NCBI GenBank assembly: GCA_016704445.1
Contig: JADJAE010000019.1
Location: 62,001 to 126,000, forward strand
DNA length: 64,000 nucleotides
Direction: 5' to 3'
Source of the DNA: Deltaproteobacteria bacterium
GTDB lineage: Bacteria; Myxococcota_A; Polyangia; Polyangiales; Ga0077539
Shown here: piece after piece, positions 8,699 through 18,137 of the stretch
Layout of the letters: every line of letters starts with the position of its first letter
Numbering within the stretch: position 1 is the stretch's first letter
Position numbers and translations under genes: made by a program
Notes under the pieces: generated by a model
Database searches by the model: none
What the model was told of the DNA's origin: nothing
What the model saw: only the letters and a program-made list of their open reading frames with translations

Positions 8699-9628
8699 TC
8701 AGCGGTTTCCCGCAGGGCGCGGGGGCAGGGTGCGGATGAAGTTCCAGATGGCCATGCGCTCGTCGGGGGTGAGCCGGGCGAACTGGCGCCAGGGCATGTG
8801 CATCGGGTTGATGGTGCGCCCGTCGCGGGTGCGCCCCTCGGTGAGGGCCGCCATGAACTGGGCCTCGGTCATGGCCCCGATGCCCGTCGCCGGGTCGGGG
8901 GTGATGTTCGCCGCCGGGGGCCAGTCGGGAGGCGTTCCGGGGATGCGCCCGCCGGAGTAGCTGGGGCCGTGACAGCCGGTGCAGCCCGCGCCGAGGTAGC
9001 GGCCGTACGCGACGGTCGGACCCGCGGGAGGGGCGGCGGGCACCGGGGCGCGGTGGTCGATGCTCTCGGCGACCAGGTAGGGCAGGTCGCCCTTGAGGAA
9101 GAGCACGCGCCCGACGGGGCCCAGCACCGTGGGGCCCGGGTCGTTCGTCGACGCGGGGAGCGTGCGAAGGTAGGCGACGATCGCCCCGAGGTCGTCGTCG
9201 CCCATGAAGCGGAAGTCTCCGCAGGGCATGAAGGGGATGCCGAGCCCGTCGGGTCGGACGCAGTGGCGCACCGCGCGGGCCCACTCGCTCCCGCTCCAGC
9301 CCGCCGTGTGGCCGCCGGGGGTGATGTTCGAGGGGTGGAGTTCCATCACGGGCATCGCGCGGAGGAAGACGCCGCCGCGCCCCTGCTCGCCGTGACAGTC
9401 GAGGCAGCCGCGGGTGTGCGCGAGGTGGTCGCCTCGGGCGATGGAGGCCGGGTCCGTCGGGATGGTGAGGGCCGTATCGGGCACCTCGAAGCGCCGCTGC
9501 AGCCGTTGGCTGGACAGGACGAACACGCCGATCGCGGCGACGACGAGCATCCCGAGGAGGACGCCGAGGAAGATCACGAGGCGACGCAGCCAGCGCCGCG
9601 CAGGTGCGGTGGAGGATGTGGTTCCCAT
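8699..9628 (-). CDS. Membrane-anchored dihaem cytochrome c
   Basis: 309 residues from ATG 9628. One N-terminal membrane helix (about residues 17-40) anchors the protein with the rest outside. There are two cytochrome c domains with haem motifs CLDCH (about residue 77) and CTGCH (about residue 216); each domain ends in a helix with Trp-Asn-Phe or Ala-Tyr-Leu and a Leu-Pro-Pro or Leu-Pro-Ala turn. It resembles the membrane-bound dihaem cytochromes that serve alcohol or sugar dehydrogenases. It sits just upstream of the nap operon on the same strand, separated by about 100 bases that hold the FNR-like box, so it is probably a separate transcript. Confidence 0.75.
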   Translation of the reverse strand: MGTTSSTAPARRWLRRLVIFLGVLLGMLVVAAIGVFVLSSQRLQRRFEVPDTALTIPTDPASIARGDHLAHTRGCLDCHGEQGRGGVFLRAMPVMELHPSNITPGGHTAGWSGSEWARAVRHCVRPDGLGIPFMPCGDFRFMGDDDLGAIVAYLRTLPASTNDPGPTVLGPVGRVLFLKGDLPYLVAESIDHRAPVPAAPPAGPTVAYGRYLGAGCTGCHGPSYSGGRIPGTPPDWPPAANITPDPATGIGAMTEAQFMAALTEGRTRDGRTINPMHMPWRQFARLTPDERMAIWNFIRTLPPRPAGNR

Positions 9629-9680
9629 TATCTGCGACGGTAAAGGAGCAGGGGCGGGAGAGAGAAGGGGATAATGGGTT

Positions 9681-10070
9681 TTACTGGGTACGGTGATAGA
9701 TCATGTCCGTCCCGGTCTGGACGCGGTTGTTGTCGAGGACCCGGTACTGGACCAGCTCGCTGGGCGGCGCGGCGATGGCGGTGCCCCGGTAGTGCGTCGG
9801 GGCATAGCCCTGGACGTTGAGCCGGAGCATCCCCGGCGCGGGGATGAACCAGACGCCCCACATCCGGCTCATGTGGCCGCTCGTGTCGGTCGTGAGCCGG
9901 GTGAAGCTTCCGTTGGGCTGCAGGATGAGCTGCGACTGGATCGGGCCGAGCGGCGACGCGGCCTGCGCCGTCCAGACGCCGACGAGGCGCTGATCGATCT
10001 GCGCGGCGGCGGGCGCCGCCAGCAGGGTCAGCAGGACCAGGGCCCACAAGGCAACGAGACGTCTGCTCAT
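9681..10070 (-). CDS. Small secreted protein of unknown function
   Basis: 129 residues from ATG 10070 (Met-Ser-Arg-Arg), chosen because it starts a clear Sec signal: basic start, Leu-rich core, Ala-Pro-Ala-Ala-Ala cleavage site near residue 23. An earlier in-frame ATG would bury that signal. The mature part is a beta-rich domain of about 105 residues starting with a Leu-Val-Gly-Val-Trp pattern, like lipocalin or DUF-type small beta-barrel proteins. No cysteines. Downstream neighbour is the dihaem cytochrome. Confidence 0.6.
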   Translation of the reverse strand: MSRRLVALWALVLLTLLAAPAAAQIDQRLVGVWTAQAASPLGPIQSQLILQPNGSFTRLTTDTSGHMSRMWGVWFIPAPGMLRLNVQGYAPTHYRGTAIAAPPSELVQYRVLDNNRVQTGTDMIYHRTQ

Positions 10071-10286
10071 GGCATCGGCTCCTCGGCGGGAGGTTCGTCC
10101 GACCGGGAGACTCCGGTCGGCGCCGAAGACCCATGAGAGCAATCCGAGGGCCACGCGAGCGCTGCGCCCGCTGCGGACCCGCCGCGAGCGGGAGCGCGCA
10201 CGGGGTGCGGAGGCACCCTGAAGATCCTGCGTGAAGGAAGGAGGGAGGGGGGGGAGGGGGGGGAGGGAGAGGGAGGAGCGGGGCGC

Positions 10287-11606
<1,320 letters not shown>

Positions 11607-11702
11607 GAAGAACTCCGTGCGTGCGGTAACCGCCGCGGGAACCGTGAGAGCTGTGCTTTGGAGCGGTGACGCCGTGTCTCGTTGGAAGACGGCAGAGACC
11701 CC

Positions 11703-11891
11703 TTAGAGGGGGCCTCGTCGGCGATGCGCTCACCGGTGCGGCGCGCGAGGGCTACCACATCCGGGATGCCGACGCCGTCGTAGGCGGCCCCAATCGTCAC
11801 CAGGCGGGGATGATTCCTGAGCGCGTCACGGATGGCCGAGACCCGGGAGGCGTGCCCGATGGTGGGCTGAGGGGGGGGTCGGGTCGGTCAT
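11703..11891 (-). pseudogene. hemY: hemY (protoporphyrinogen oxidase) with its interior missing
   Basis: The ATG at 11891 overlaps the hemE stop (ATGA) and gives Met-Thr-Asp-Pro-Thr. After an eight-base C run on this strand (11871-11878) a different frame gives the typical HemY C-terminus: Pro-Thr-Ile-Gly-His, Ala-Ser-Arg-Val, then a Gly-Ala-Ala-Tyr-Asp-Gly-Val-Gly-Ile-Pro-Asp block that binds FAD. About 400 codons between are absent. The expected end (Glu-Ala-Pro-Leu-stop at 11703-11705) needs one more C. Either a real deletion or an assembly collapse at the C run; I favour collapse because both ends are well preserved. Confidence 0.65.
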
Positions 11892-12931
11892 CGCTCCGAG
11901 CGCTGGTGCACGAAGTCGACCACGGCGGCGACGTTGTCGACGGGGGTCTCGGGGAGGATGCCGTGGCCGAGGTTGAAGACGTGACCGTTGCGGTTGGCGG
12001 CGCGGTCGAGCACCCGGCCGGCGGCGGCGAGGAGCACGTCGCGGGGGGCGAGCAGCAGCGTGGGGTCGAGGTTGCCCTGCACGGCGACGCCGTCGCCCAG
12101 GCGTCGCCAGGCGTCGTCGAGGGGGGTGCGCCAGTCGACGCCGATGACGGTTCCGCCTGCGTCGCGCTGGGCCTCGAGCAGGGTGGCGGTGCCGGTGCCG
12201 AAGTGGAGCACCGGGACGCCGCGGGTCATGAGCGGCTGGAGGATGCCGCGGACGTGCGGGGCGACGTAGGTGGCGTAGTCGTCCGGGGAGAGCTGGCCCA
12301 CCCAGGAGTCGAAGAGCTGCACGGCCTGGGCGCCCGCGTCGATCTGGGCGTTGAGCAGCCGGAGCACCACGGCGGAGAGGGTGGTCATGAGGGCGTTCCA
12401 GGAGTCGGGGTCCTGGTACATGAGGGTCTTGGTGAGGACGAAGTGGGACGAGCGTCCGCCCTCGATCAGGTAGCTGGCGAGGGTGAAGGGCGCGCCCGCG
12501 AAGCCGATGAGGGGGGTCTTGCCGTCGAGCTCGCGGCGGATCATCCGCACGGCTTCGAGGACGTACGCGAGGTCCTCCTCGGGGTCGATGACGCGGAGCT
12601 TGTCGATCTGCGCGCGGGAGCGGATGGGCTCGTGGATGACCGGCCCTTCGCCCTTGGCGAACTCGAAGGAGGCGCCCATCGGGGCGAGGGGCAGGAGGAT
12701 GTCCGCGAAGAGGATGGCCGCGTCGAAGTCGAACTTGCGCAGCGGCTGGAGGGTGACCTCCAGGGCGAGCTCGGGCGTGCGGCAGATGTCGAGGATGGTG
12801 TGCTTCGTGCGCAGCGCACGGTACTCGGCCATGTAGCGGCCGGCCTGGCGCATGAACCACACGGGGGTACGGTCGACGGGTTCGCGGCGGCAGGCACGGA
12901 GGAATCGGTCACGCATGATGCGCGGGACCAT
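11888..12931 (-). CDS. hemE: Uroporphyrinogen decarboxylase HemE
   Basis: Up to 347 residues. It converts uroporphyrinogen III to coproporphyrinogen III by removing four carboxyl groups, in haem synthesis. The N-terminus shows the family block Arg-Thr-Pro-Val-Trp-Phe-Met-Arg-Gln-Ala-Gly-Arg-Tyr, and later Ile-Gly-Phe-Ala-Gly-Ala-Pro-Phe-Thr and His-Phe-Gly-Thr-Gly. The second ATG at 12916 (Met-Arg-Asp-Arg-Phe) matches the usual start better than 12931; neither has a strong ribosome site. The stop overlaps the hemY start. Haem supply fits the many cytochromes nearby. Confidence 0.93.
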   Translation of the reverse strand: MVPRIMRDRFLRACRREPVDRTPVWFMRQAGRYMAEYRALRTKHTILDICRTPELALEVTLQPLRKFDFDAAILFADILLPLAPMGASFEFAKGEGPVIHEPIRSRAQIDKLRVIDPEEDLAYVLEAVRMIRRELDGKTPLIGFAGAPFTLASYLIEGGRSSHFVLTKTLMYQDPDSWNALMTTLSAVVLRLLNAQIDAGAQAVQLFDSWVGQLSPDDYATYVAPHVRGILQPLMTRGVPVLHFGTGTATLLEAQRDAGGTVIGVDWRTPLDDAWRRLGDGVAVQGNLDPTLLLAPRDVLLAAAGRVLDRAANRNGHVFNLGHGILPETPVDNVAAVVDFVHQRSER

Positions 12932-12993
12932 CGGGTGCGACCGTGCAGGTCGTCAAGGGCGTGAGCGCTGGTGTAGAGAGCGACGGACCTTCC

Positions 12994-13590
12994 ATGAGCG
13001 ACGTAATGCGGCCGGTGTGGCGGACCTACGATCCACGATTCGAGGCGAACGCGATCGGGCATGTGCGGGCGGGCGGTCACGCGGTGATACGGGCCGAGCC
13101 GCGGTGGTGGCTGCTGCTGCCGAGCGACGAGGGGATGATCCCCGAGCTGACGGCGTGGGCGATGCTCGACCTCGGGGTGAAGGGCTTCGACGAGGTGGAG
13201 ACGGGCCCGGCGGCGGGGCTGCTGCGGGTGAAGCTGCCGAAGCAGCTGCGAGAGCACGTGATGGACTGGTGCGAGCGCGACGCGCAGTACGAGACGTCGA
13301 TGGTGGCCGAGGCGCTCGACTGCCAGCAGTGCGCGATGTGCTGTCGAAAGAACCGGGTGCTGCTGGAGCCCGAGGACGAGGAGCGCTGGACGACGGCGGG
13401 GCGGCCGGAGCTGTCCACGGCGGACCATGTGAGGGAGTCGCGGGGGAGGCGGCTGCTGCGGGTGATGCGCGGCGGCGACTGCGTCCACCTGAGCGGCAAC
13501 GAGTGCAGCATCTACGAGCTGCGGCCTGACAACTGCCGCGCCTTCCCCGCGGGGAGCGAAGGCTGCCTGAGCGCGCGCGCCGAGCGCTGA
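12994..13590 (+). CDS. YkgJ-type cysteine-cluster protein
   Basis: 198 residues from ATG 12994; the earlier in-frame ATG would add 17 residues with no match. The C-terminal half has the zinc/iron-chelating pattern of the YkgJ (CxxCxxCC) family: Cys110, Cys113, Cys116 and Cys117, then Cys163, Cys171, Cys181 and Cys191, with an Arg-Pro-x-x-Cys-Arg-x-Phe-Pro end block. The N-terminal 100 residues are a separate, unrecognised domain. Family members are thought to bind a metal or Fe-S cluster; function is unknown. It is divergent from hemE with about 60 bases between. Confidence 0.75.
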   Translation: MSDVMRPVWRTYDPRFEANAIGHVRAGGHAVIRAEPRWWLLLPSDEGMIPELTAWAMLDLGVKGFDEVETGPAAGLLRVKLPKQLREHVMDWCERDAQYETSMVAEALDCQQCAMCCRKNRVLLEPEDEERWTTAGRPELSTADHVRESRGRRLLRVMRGGDCVHLSGNECSIYELRPDNCRAFPAGSEGCLSARAER

Positions 13591-13599
13591 AGCGCGGGC

Positions 13600-13812
13600 G
13601 TTCGGGGGCGATGCAGGGTGCTCGGGGGGCGATGCACGCCCGTTCTGGCCCGATGCACGCTGCTTCGGGGCGATGCACGCCGGTTCGGGGCGATGCACGC
13701 CCGTTTGGGCCGACGCACGCCGTTTGGCCCGACGCACGCCAGTTCTGGCCCGATGCACGCCAGTTCTGGCCCGATGCACGCTGCTTCGGGGCGATGCACG
13801 CTGTTTCGGGGC
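13600..13812. repeat. Tandem repeat of a 19-21 base unit, about ten copies
   Basis: Ten or so units of the form cgatgcacgcc followed by a variable gttctggcc, gcttcgggg or gtttgggc part. The unit boundary is the constant gatgcacgc or gacgcacgc. The unit length is not a multiple of three throughout, and every frame on both strands gives biased, unlikely protein, so it is not a coding repeat. It follows the YkgJ-type gene directly and ends at the G/C-rich block. Confidence 0.85.
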
Positions 13813-14050
13813 GCCCCCCCCGCCCGGGGGCCGGGGGGGGAACAGGGGAGCCCGTTCGCCCGTGCCCGGGGGGGGGGGGGGGGGGGGGGGGGCGGGGGGG
13901 GGGGGGGATGTGGGCCCCTCCCCGCGCGGCCGCGCCCAGCGAAGAGGGGTCCGACGACGGCCCCACCCCTAGTTTCAGCGGTCACCAGGCACCGACTTCA
14001 GGGGGGGGGGGGGGGGGGGGGGGTGCGGGCGCCCGCGGCGCCGGGCCGAG
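13813..14050. other. G-rich block with poly-G runs, no gene
   Basis: Contains two long G runs (about 13868-13907 with a few other bases, and 23 G at 14001-14023) split by about 90 bases of ordinary sequence. No gene is supported. The runs lie just past the end of the rRNA methyltransferase gene, whose last codons are also out of frame. This looks like a low-quality or wrongly joined stretch. Confidence 0.6.
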
Positions 14051-15697
14051 TCAGGTCCGAGCCCGACTTCGGTGCGGGTGCCCTCGGGCGCGGGGAAGTC
14101 GATGGGCCTGGGTGACCTCGCGACCCGCCGCGCGCGCCGACTCATACAGCCACCGGCGGAACTTCATCCTCGCGATCTCATGGTGGTTGGTGCACGCCAG
14201 CAGCTTGCCTCCTGGCGCCACCAGGGACATCGCCAGCGCGGCAAGCTTCGGGTAGTCCGACGCCGCCGAGAAGCGGCTGTCCCGCGTCGTCGCGTAGCTC
14301 GGCGGGTCCAGCAGCACCAGGTCGAACACCTGCTTCCTCGCCTTCGCCGCCTCCATCCACGGGAACACGTCCGCCGTCACCATCGCGTGCTTCGCGTCGG
14401 TGAGCCCGTTGAGCGCGAGGTTGCGCTGGGCCCACGCGATCACCGTCGCCGACACGTCCACGGTGACCGTCTGCGACGCTCCGCCCGCCGCCGCCGCCAC
14501 GGTGAAGGCGCCCGTGTACGCGAAGAGGTTGAGCACCCGCAGGCCCTTGCTGAGCTCTCGGATGCGTCGGCGGTTCTCCCGCTGGTCGAGGAAGATCCCC
14601 GTGGAGAGCCCGTCCCCGAGGCGCACCTCGAAGCTCAGCCCGTGCTCCCTCACGGTGAAGGACTCCGGGGCGTCCTCGCCGCTCACGGCGTGCTTCGGGG
14701 CGAGCGACTCCTTCCTGGTGTCGACCACCGTGTTGCCCTGCTTGGGGCGGTGCTTCACGTAGACCCCGCGCATCCCTCCCACCAGCAGCGCCCCGGTGAG
14801 CGCCTCGTCGAGGGCGGCGTCGTAGCAGTGGACCACCGCCCACTCGCCGTACACGTCGACGGGCGTCGACGCGAAGCCGTCGCCGTCGTGGGCGAGACGG
14901 AAGGCGGTGGTGTCGGGGTCGCGGGCGAGGTCCCAGCGCTGGTCGGCGGCGGCGAGCAGGCGCTCGTCGAGGGAGCGCGGATCGGGCTCCCCCTTCGCCC
15001 ACGCCATCAGCTCCTTCGGGGGCGCTGCGGTGAAGGTCACGGGCTTCCCGGTGGTCGGATGCGGCAGCGTGAGGGACTGCGCGTGGAGCATGAGGCGGGG
15101 TGCGCTCCCCTTGCCGTAGAGGGTGTCGCCCTCGATGGGCGTCCCCATGGCGGCGAGCTGGACCCGCAGCTGGTGGGTGCGTCCGGTCTCGGGTTCGAGG
15201 GAGACGAGGGCGCGGTTGCCGTGGCGCGAGACCAGGGTCCAGCGGGTGACGGCCCGCTGCGCGCCCTTCGGCGCGGGGCGCCTCGGGTTGGAGACCACCA
15301 CCTGCATCTTGCCGTCGTCGGCGGGGACCAGGAGGTCATCGAGGGTTCCGCCGTCGGTGCGGGGGGCGGGGCTGACGACGGCGAGGTAGCGCTTCTTCGC
15401 GGAGCGCCCCTCGAAGGCCGCGGCGATGGACTTGTTGGCCTCCTTGCGCCGGGCGAAGAGCAGCACGCCGGAGGTGTCGCGGTCGAGGCGCTGGTGCACG
15501 CCCAGGTAGATCGACGACTCGGCGACGCCGTCGCGCTGCGACCACCAGGTCTTCAAGCGGCTCACCACGTCGTCGCGGCGGGCGGGGTCGGGCGCGTGCG
15601 TCGAGACGCCGACGGGCTTGTCGACCACCACGAGGTCGTCATCGAGGTGCAGGAGCCAGGCGTCGCGCCACGGGGCGAAGAGGTCGTTTATCATCAT
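14051..15697 (-). CDS. Fusion of RluA-type pseudouridine synthase and RlmI-like methyltransferase
   Basis: About 548 residues from ATG 15697. The first 240 residues are an RluA-family pseudouridine synthase: His-Gln-Arg-Leu-Asp-Arg-Asp-Thr-Ser-Gly with the catalytic Asp near residue 72, and Gly-Arg-Thr-His-Gln-Leu-Arg. Residues from about 260 on are a class I SAM methyltransferase of the RlmI type: a fold-start block Val-Leu-Asn-Leu-Phe-Ala-Tyr-Thr-Gly-Ala-Phe and the catalytic block Leu-Asp-Pro-Pro-Ser-Tyr. The protein would isomerise a uridine and methylate a base of rRNA. The last 20 codons are out of frame: a missing C near 14105 would give the more usual Ile-Asp-Phe-Pro-Ala-Pro-Glu-Gly ending, which continues past 14051. 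Confidence 0.8.
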   Translation of the reverse strand: MMINDLFAPWRDAWLLHLDDDLVVVDKPVGVSTHAPDPARRDDVVSRLKTWWSQRDGVAESSIYLGVHQRLDRDTSGVLLFARRKEANKSIAAAFEGRSAKKRYLAVVSPAPRTDGGTLDDLLVPADDGKMQVVVSNPRRPAPKGAQRAVTRWTLVSRHGNRALVSLEPETGRTHQLRVQLAAMGTPIEGDTLYGKGSAPRLMLHAQSLTLPHPTTGKPVTFTAAPPKELMAWAKGEPDPRSLDERLLAAADQRWDLARDPDTTAFRLAHDGDGFASTPVDVYGEWAVVHCYDAALDEALTGALLVGGMRGVYVKHRPKQGNTVVDTRKESLAPKHAVSGEDAPESFTVREHGLSFEVRLGDGLSTGIFLDQRENRRRIRELSKGLRVLNLFAYTGAFTVAAAAGGASQTVTVDVSATVIAWAQRNLALNGLTDAKHAMVTADVFPWMEAAKARKQVFDLVLLDPPSYATTRDSRFSAASDYPKLAALAMSLVAPGGKLLACTNHHEIARMKFRRWLYESARAAGREVTQAHRLPRARGHPHRSRART

Positions 15698-15771
15698 GGG
15701 GATCGTTGGCTGCGCCAGTACACCCGTTGGGCCGGGAGGGACAAACGCAGGGGGCACAGCGCGCCGCCCCG

Positions 15772-17094
15772 GTGATACCTTCGCGGTCCTCCGCCGTGCT
15801 CGTCCTCCTCGCCCAGCTCCATTGCGCCATCGAGCTCGTCCCCTCGACCGATCCGTTGCCGCGCCCGGTGGCGGCGGTCAGCGCCTCCGCGGGCACCGAG
15901 CACGTCTTCGACTACGTCGACGCCCTCTCCGGCGAGCGGCTCTCCCCCGGGGACGTCGGCGCGCTCATCCCCGTCGCCTATGGTCCCGCTGGGGCGCTGC
16001 CCACCCGGGTTCGCGAGGACGACGAGGCCGGCGCGCCCATCCGCCGCTTCATCACCCTGCCCCCATCGGGGGAGTACACCGTGCGCGTCGATGGCCTCGG
16101 CTCTCGCCGCTACTTCGGCTGCGAGGCCCGCCTCCCCGCCGCGGGCGACGGTCCCCGCCAGGTGCGCATCACCCTGCTCCCTCGCGCCCGCGACGTGTCC
16201 CTCTCCGTCGAGGTCGAGCGCGGCGACACCCGCCGAGAGCTCACCCCCATGGGGCTGCGCCAGGTCGAGCTGCGCGCCGACGCCCGCAGCGAGCGAGAGC
16301 TCGAGGTCGTCCGAGGAACCTGCTCCGGCCAGCACCCCGCGCGCGGCTCCCACTGGTGCGTGCTCTCCCTCGCCGCCGACCCCGGAACCATCGGGCTCAC
16401 CGCGCGCACCCCCGACTTCGGCCTCGCCCCGATGTCCGTCTCCATGACCGATCCCGCTCGCAGCATCGACGTCCACGCCCGCTACCCGGGCCACCTCCTG
16501 GGCACCGTCTCCCTCCGCGTGGGCGCCCTCCTCGGGGTGCTCCACGGCGACTCCCCCGGCGCCATGGTGGCGATCGACGTGCCCACCCGCAGCGAGACCA
16601 CCGGCGACACCTGCCCCCTCGGCGACACCTGCATCCGCGGCCTCGTGCACCTCGGCGCCACCTACGGCAGCTACCGCCGCGAGACCGAGCTCGTCGGACC
16701 CACCACCCGCGTCACCCCCGACGGCGACACCCGCGCCACCTACGGCCTGCTGGAGGCGGGCGCCGGTGTCACGGTGGCCCCCGGCGGCACAGGCGACCGG
16801 CTGCGCCTCACGGGCATCCTCTCGGGGGTCCTCGCCGCGCGCACCGAGGAGCGCCGCAGCAACGACGCCCTGCTCTCCGAGGCCTCGTCGCGCCTCGGTC
16901 TCCTGGGCGATGTGCTCGCCAGCGTGCGCTTCGCGGGCCCGTGGACCGTCTTCGCCGGCCTGCGCGCCCTCTGGCTCCCGTCGGTCGGATCGCGCGGTCG
17001 GCAGTTCAGCTACCTGGGCTCCGCGCCCATCTCCAGCGAGTCGGCATCCCTCCTGCAACTCGGGGTTCTCCTAGGACTTGGAGTAGACCCATGA
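15772..17094 (+). CDS. Lipoprotein, possible outer-membrane beta-barrel
   Basis: 440 residues from GTG 15772, chosen because it opens a lipoprotein signal (Val-Leu-Val-Leu-Leu-Ala core, lipobox Ala-Gln-Leu-His-Cys). Upstream frame has no signal. The first 250 residues look like two Ig-like or carboxypeptidase-regulatory beta domains; the last 180 alternate in hydrophobicity and end in a Leu-Gly-Val-Leu-Leu-Gly-Leu strand as in small outer-membrane barrels. I do not recognise a family. It is divergent from the fused rRNA-modifying enzyme (74 bases between starts) and coupled to the next gene by an ATGA overlap. Confidence 0.6.
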   Translation: MIPSRSSAVLVLLAQLHCAIELVPSTDPLPRPVAAVSASAGTEHVFDYVDALSGERLSPGDVGALIPVAYGPAGALPTRVREDDEAGAPIRRFITLPPSGEYTVRVDGLGSRRYFGCEARLPAAGDGPRQVRITLLPRARDVSLSVEVERGDTRRELTPMGLRQVELRADARSERELEVVRGTCSGQHPARGSHWCVLSLAADPGTIGLTARTPDFGLAPMSVSMTDPARSIDVHARYPGHLLGTVSLRVGALLGVLHGDSPGAMVAIDVPTRSETTGDTCPLGDTCIRGLVHLGATYGSYRRETELVGPTTRVTPDGDTRATYGLLEAGAGVTVAPGGTGDRLRLTGILSGVLAARTEERRSNDALLSEASSRLGLLGDVLASVRFAGPWTVFAGLRALWLPSVGSRGRQFSYLGSAPISSESASLLQLGVLLGLGVDP

Positions 17095-18137
17095 CCCCCC
17101 TCTCCCGATCGTCGCTCCGTCTGGTGGCCTCGCTGGCGCTCTCGCTCGCCGCCTCGGGCGCGCTCCACGCGTGCGCCGACAGTGAGGCGACGGGCCTGGC
17201 TCCGGATGGCTCCCAGGACGCGGGCTTCGGTGCCCCGACCCGGCAGTCCTGCGTTCGCACCGCCGACTGCGACGCCCGCAACGAGGTCTGCGGCCGCCCC
17301 GGGAGCGCCTTCGCGGGGCTGTGCGTGCCCCCGTCGGGGCGCTGTGACCCGGAGGCTCCCATCGAGGGCCAGTGCTACCCCGACGCTCGCTGCGACGTGT
17401 CGCTGAGGGAGCCCGACGGCCGGGGGAGCTGCTCGTTCCAGTCGCCGGCGAGGGCGGTGTTTCCGGTGGAGGCTCGCATCGCGCTGGAGGCTCCCCGCTC
17501 GGACACGGAGCTTCTTGCGACCTCGGGCTTCTCGTTTCAGTGGCAGCCGCTGCGGGGCGTGGCGGGCGCGGTGACGGTGGTGATGGCGTCGCGTCAGCCG
17601 CCGACCTTCGACCCGGTGAGCGGGCGCATCACCAACGCGTCGGCGGTGGTCTGGGCGTGGTCGACGGCGGAGCCCGGCAACACCCCGGGGGACAACCGGG
17701 CGGTCGACGGCACCGTGCCCGTGCGCTTCGGCCGCCGGGGCATCTCCCGCGACGGCACCTTCGGCGCCCCGTGGGGCCGCGACACCATGGACCCCGGTCA
17801 GTACTGGTGGTTCGTGTATGCGATCAGCCAGGGAGAGGTGGTCGCGACCAGCGTGGCGCAGGGCTTCGTGGTGGCCGGGGCGCCCTCCCGCCCGGTGTCG
17901 TGCACCCAGTCGAGCCAGTGCGTGGGCCCGGGCGATCTCCCTGAGCTCTTCGAGTGCTACCAGTCGCAGTGCCGTCGGCGCTGCGCGTCGGACCTCGACT
18001 GCCGCGCCGCGGGGACCACCTGCCGCTTCGACGACACGGTGGCCTCCACCGCGGGGGTGCGCCGAGGGGCCTTCTGCGGGACGGTGGTCAACCCGATGCA
18101 GGGCGACGGCGGGGTCTCCACCGACGCCCCTCGCTGA
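17091..18137 (+). CDS. Cysteine-rich lipoprotein of a myxobacterial surface type
   Basis: 348 residues; ATG overlaps the previous stop. Signal peptide with an Ala-Leu-His-Ala-Cys lipobox near residue 28. It then has two cysteine-rich parts of the form Cys-x-x-x-x-Asp-Cys (about residues 48-105 and 275-335), flanking a beta-rich domain of about 150 residues with many Trp and Tyr. Such Cys-rich extracellular lipoproteins are common in myxobacteria. The stop abuts the convergent deoA stop with no spare base. Confidence 0.6.
   Translation: MTPLSRSSLRLVASLALSLAASGALHACADSEATGLAPDGSQDAGFGAPTRQSCVRTADCDARNEVCGRPGSAFAGLCVPPSGRCDPEAPIEGQCYPDARCDVSLREPDGRGSCSFQSPARAVFPVEARIALEAPRSDTELLATSGFSFQWQPLRGVAGAVTVVMASRQPPTFDPVSGRITNASAVVWAWSTAEPGNTPGDNRAVDGTVPVRFGRRGISRDGTFGAPWGRDTMDPGQYWWFVYAISQGEVVATSVAQGFVVAGAPSRPVSCTQSSQCVGPGDLPELFECYQSQCRRRCASDLDCRAAGTTCRFDDTVASTAGVRRGAFCGTVVNPMQGDGGVSTDAPR

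Noticed and set aside
13600..13812. CRISPR array
   Set aside because: Repeat-plus-variable unit is only about 20 bases and there are no spacers of 30 bases or cas genes.
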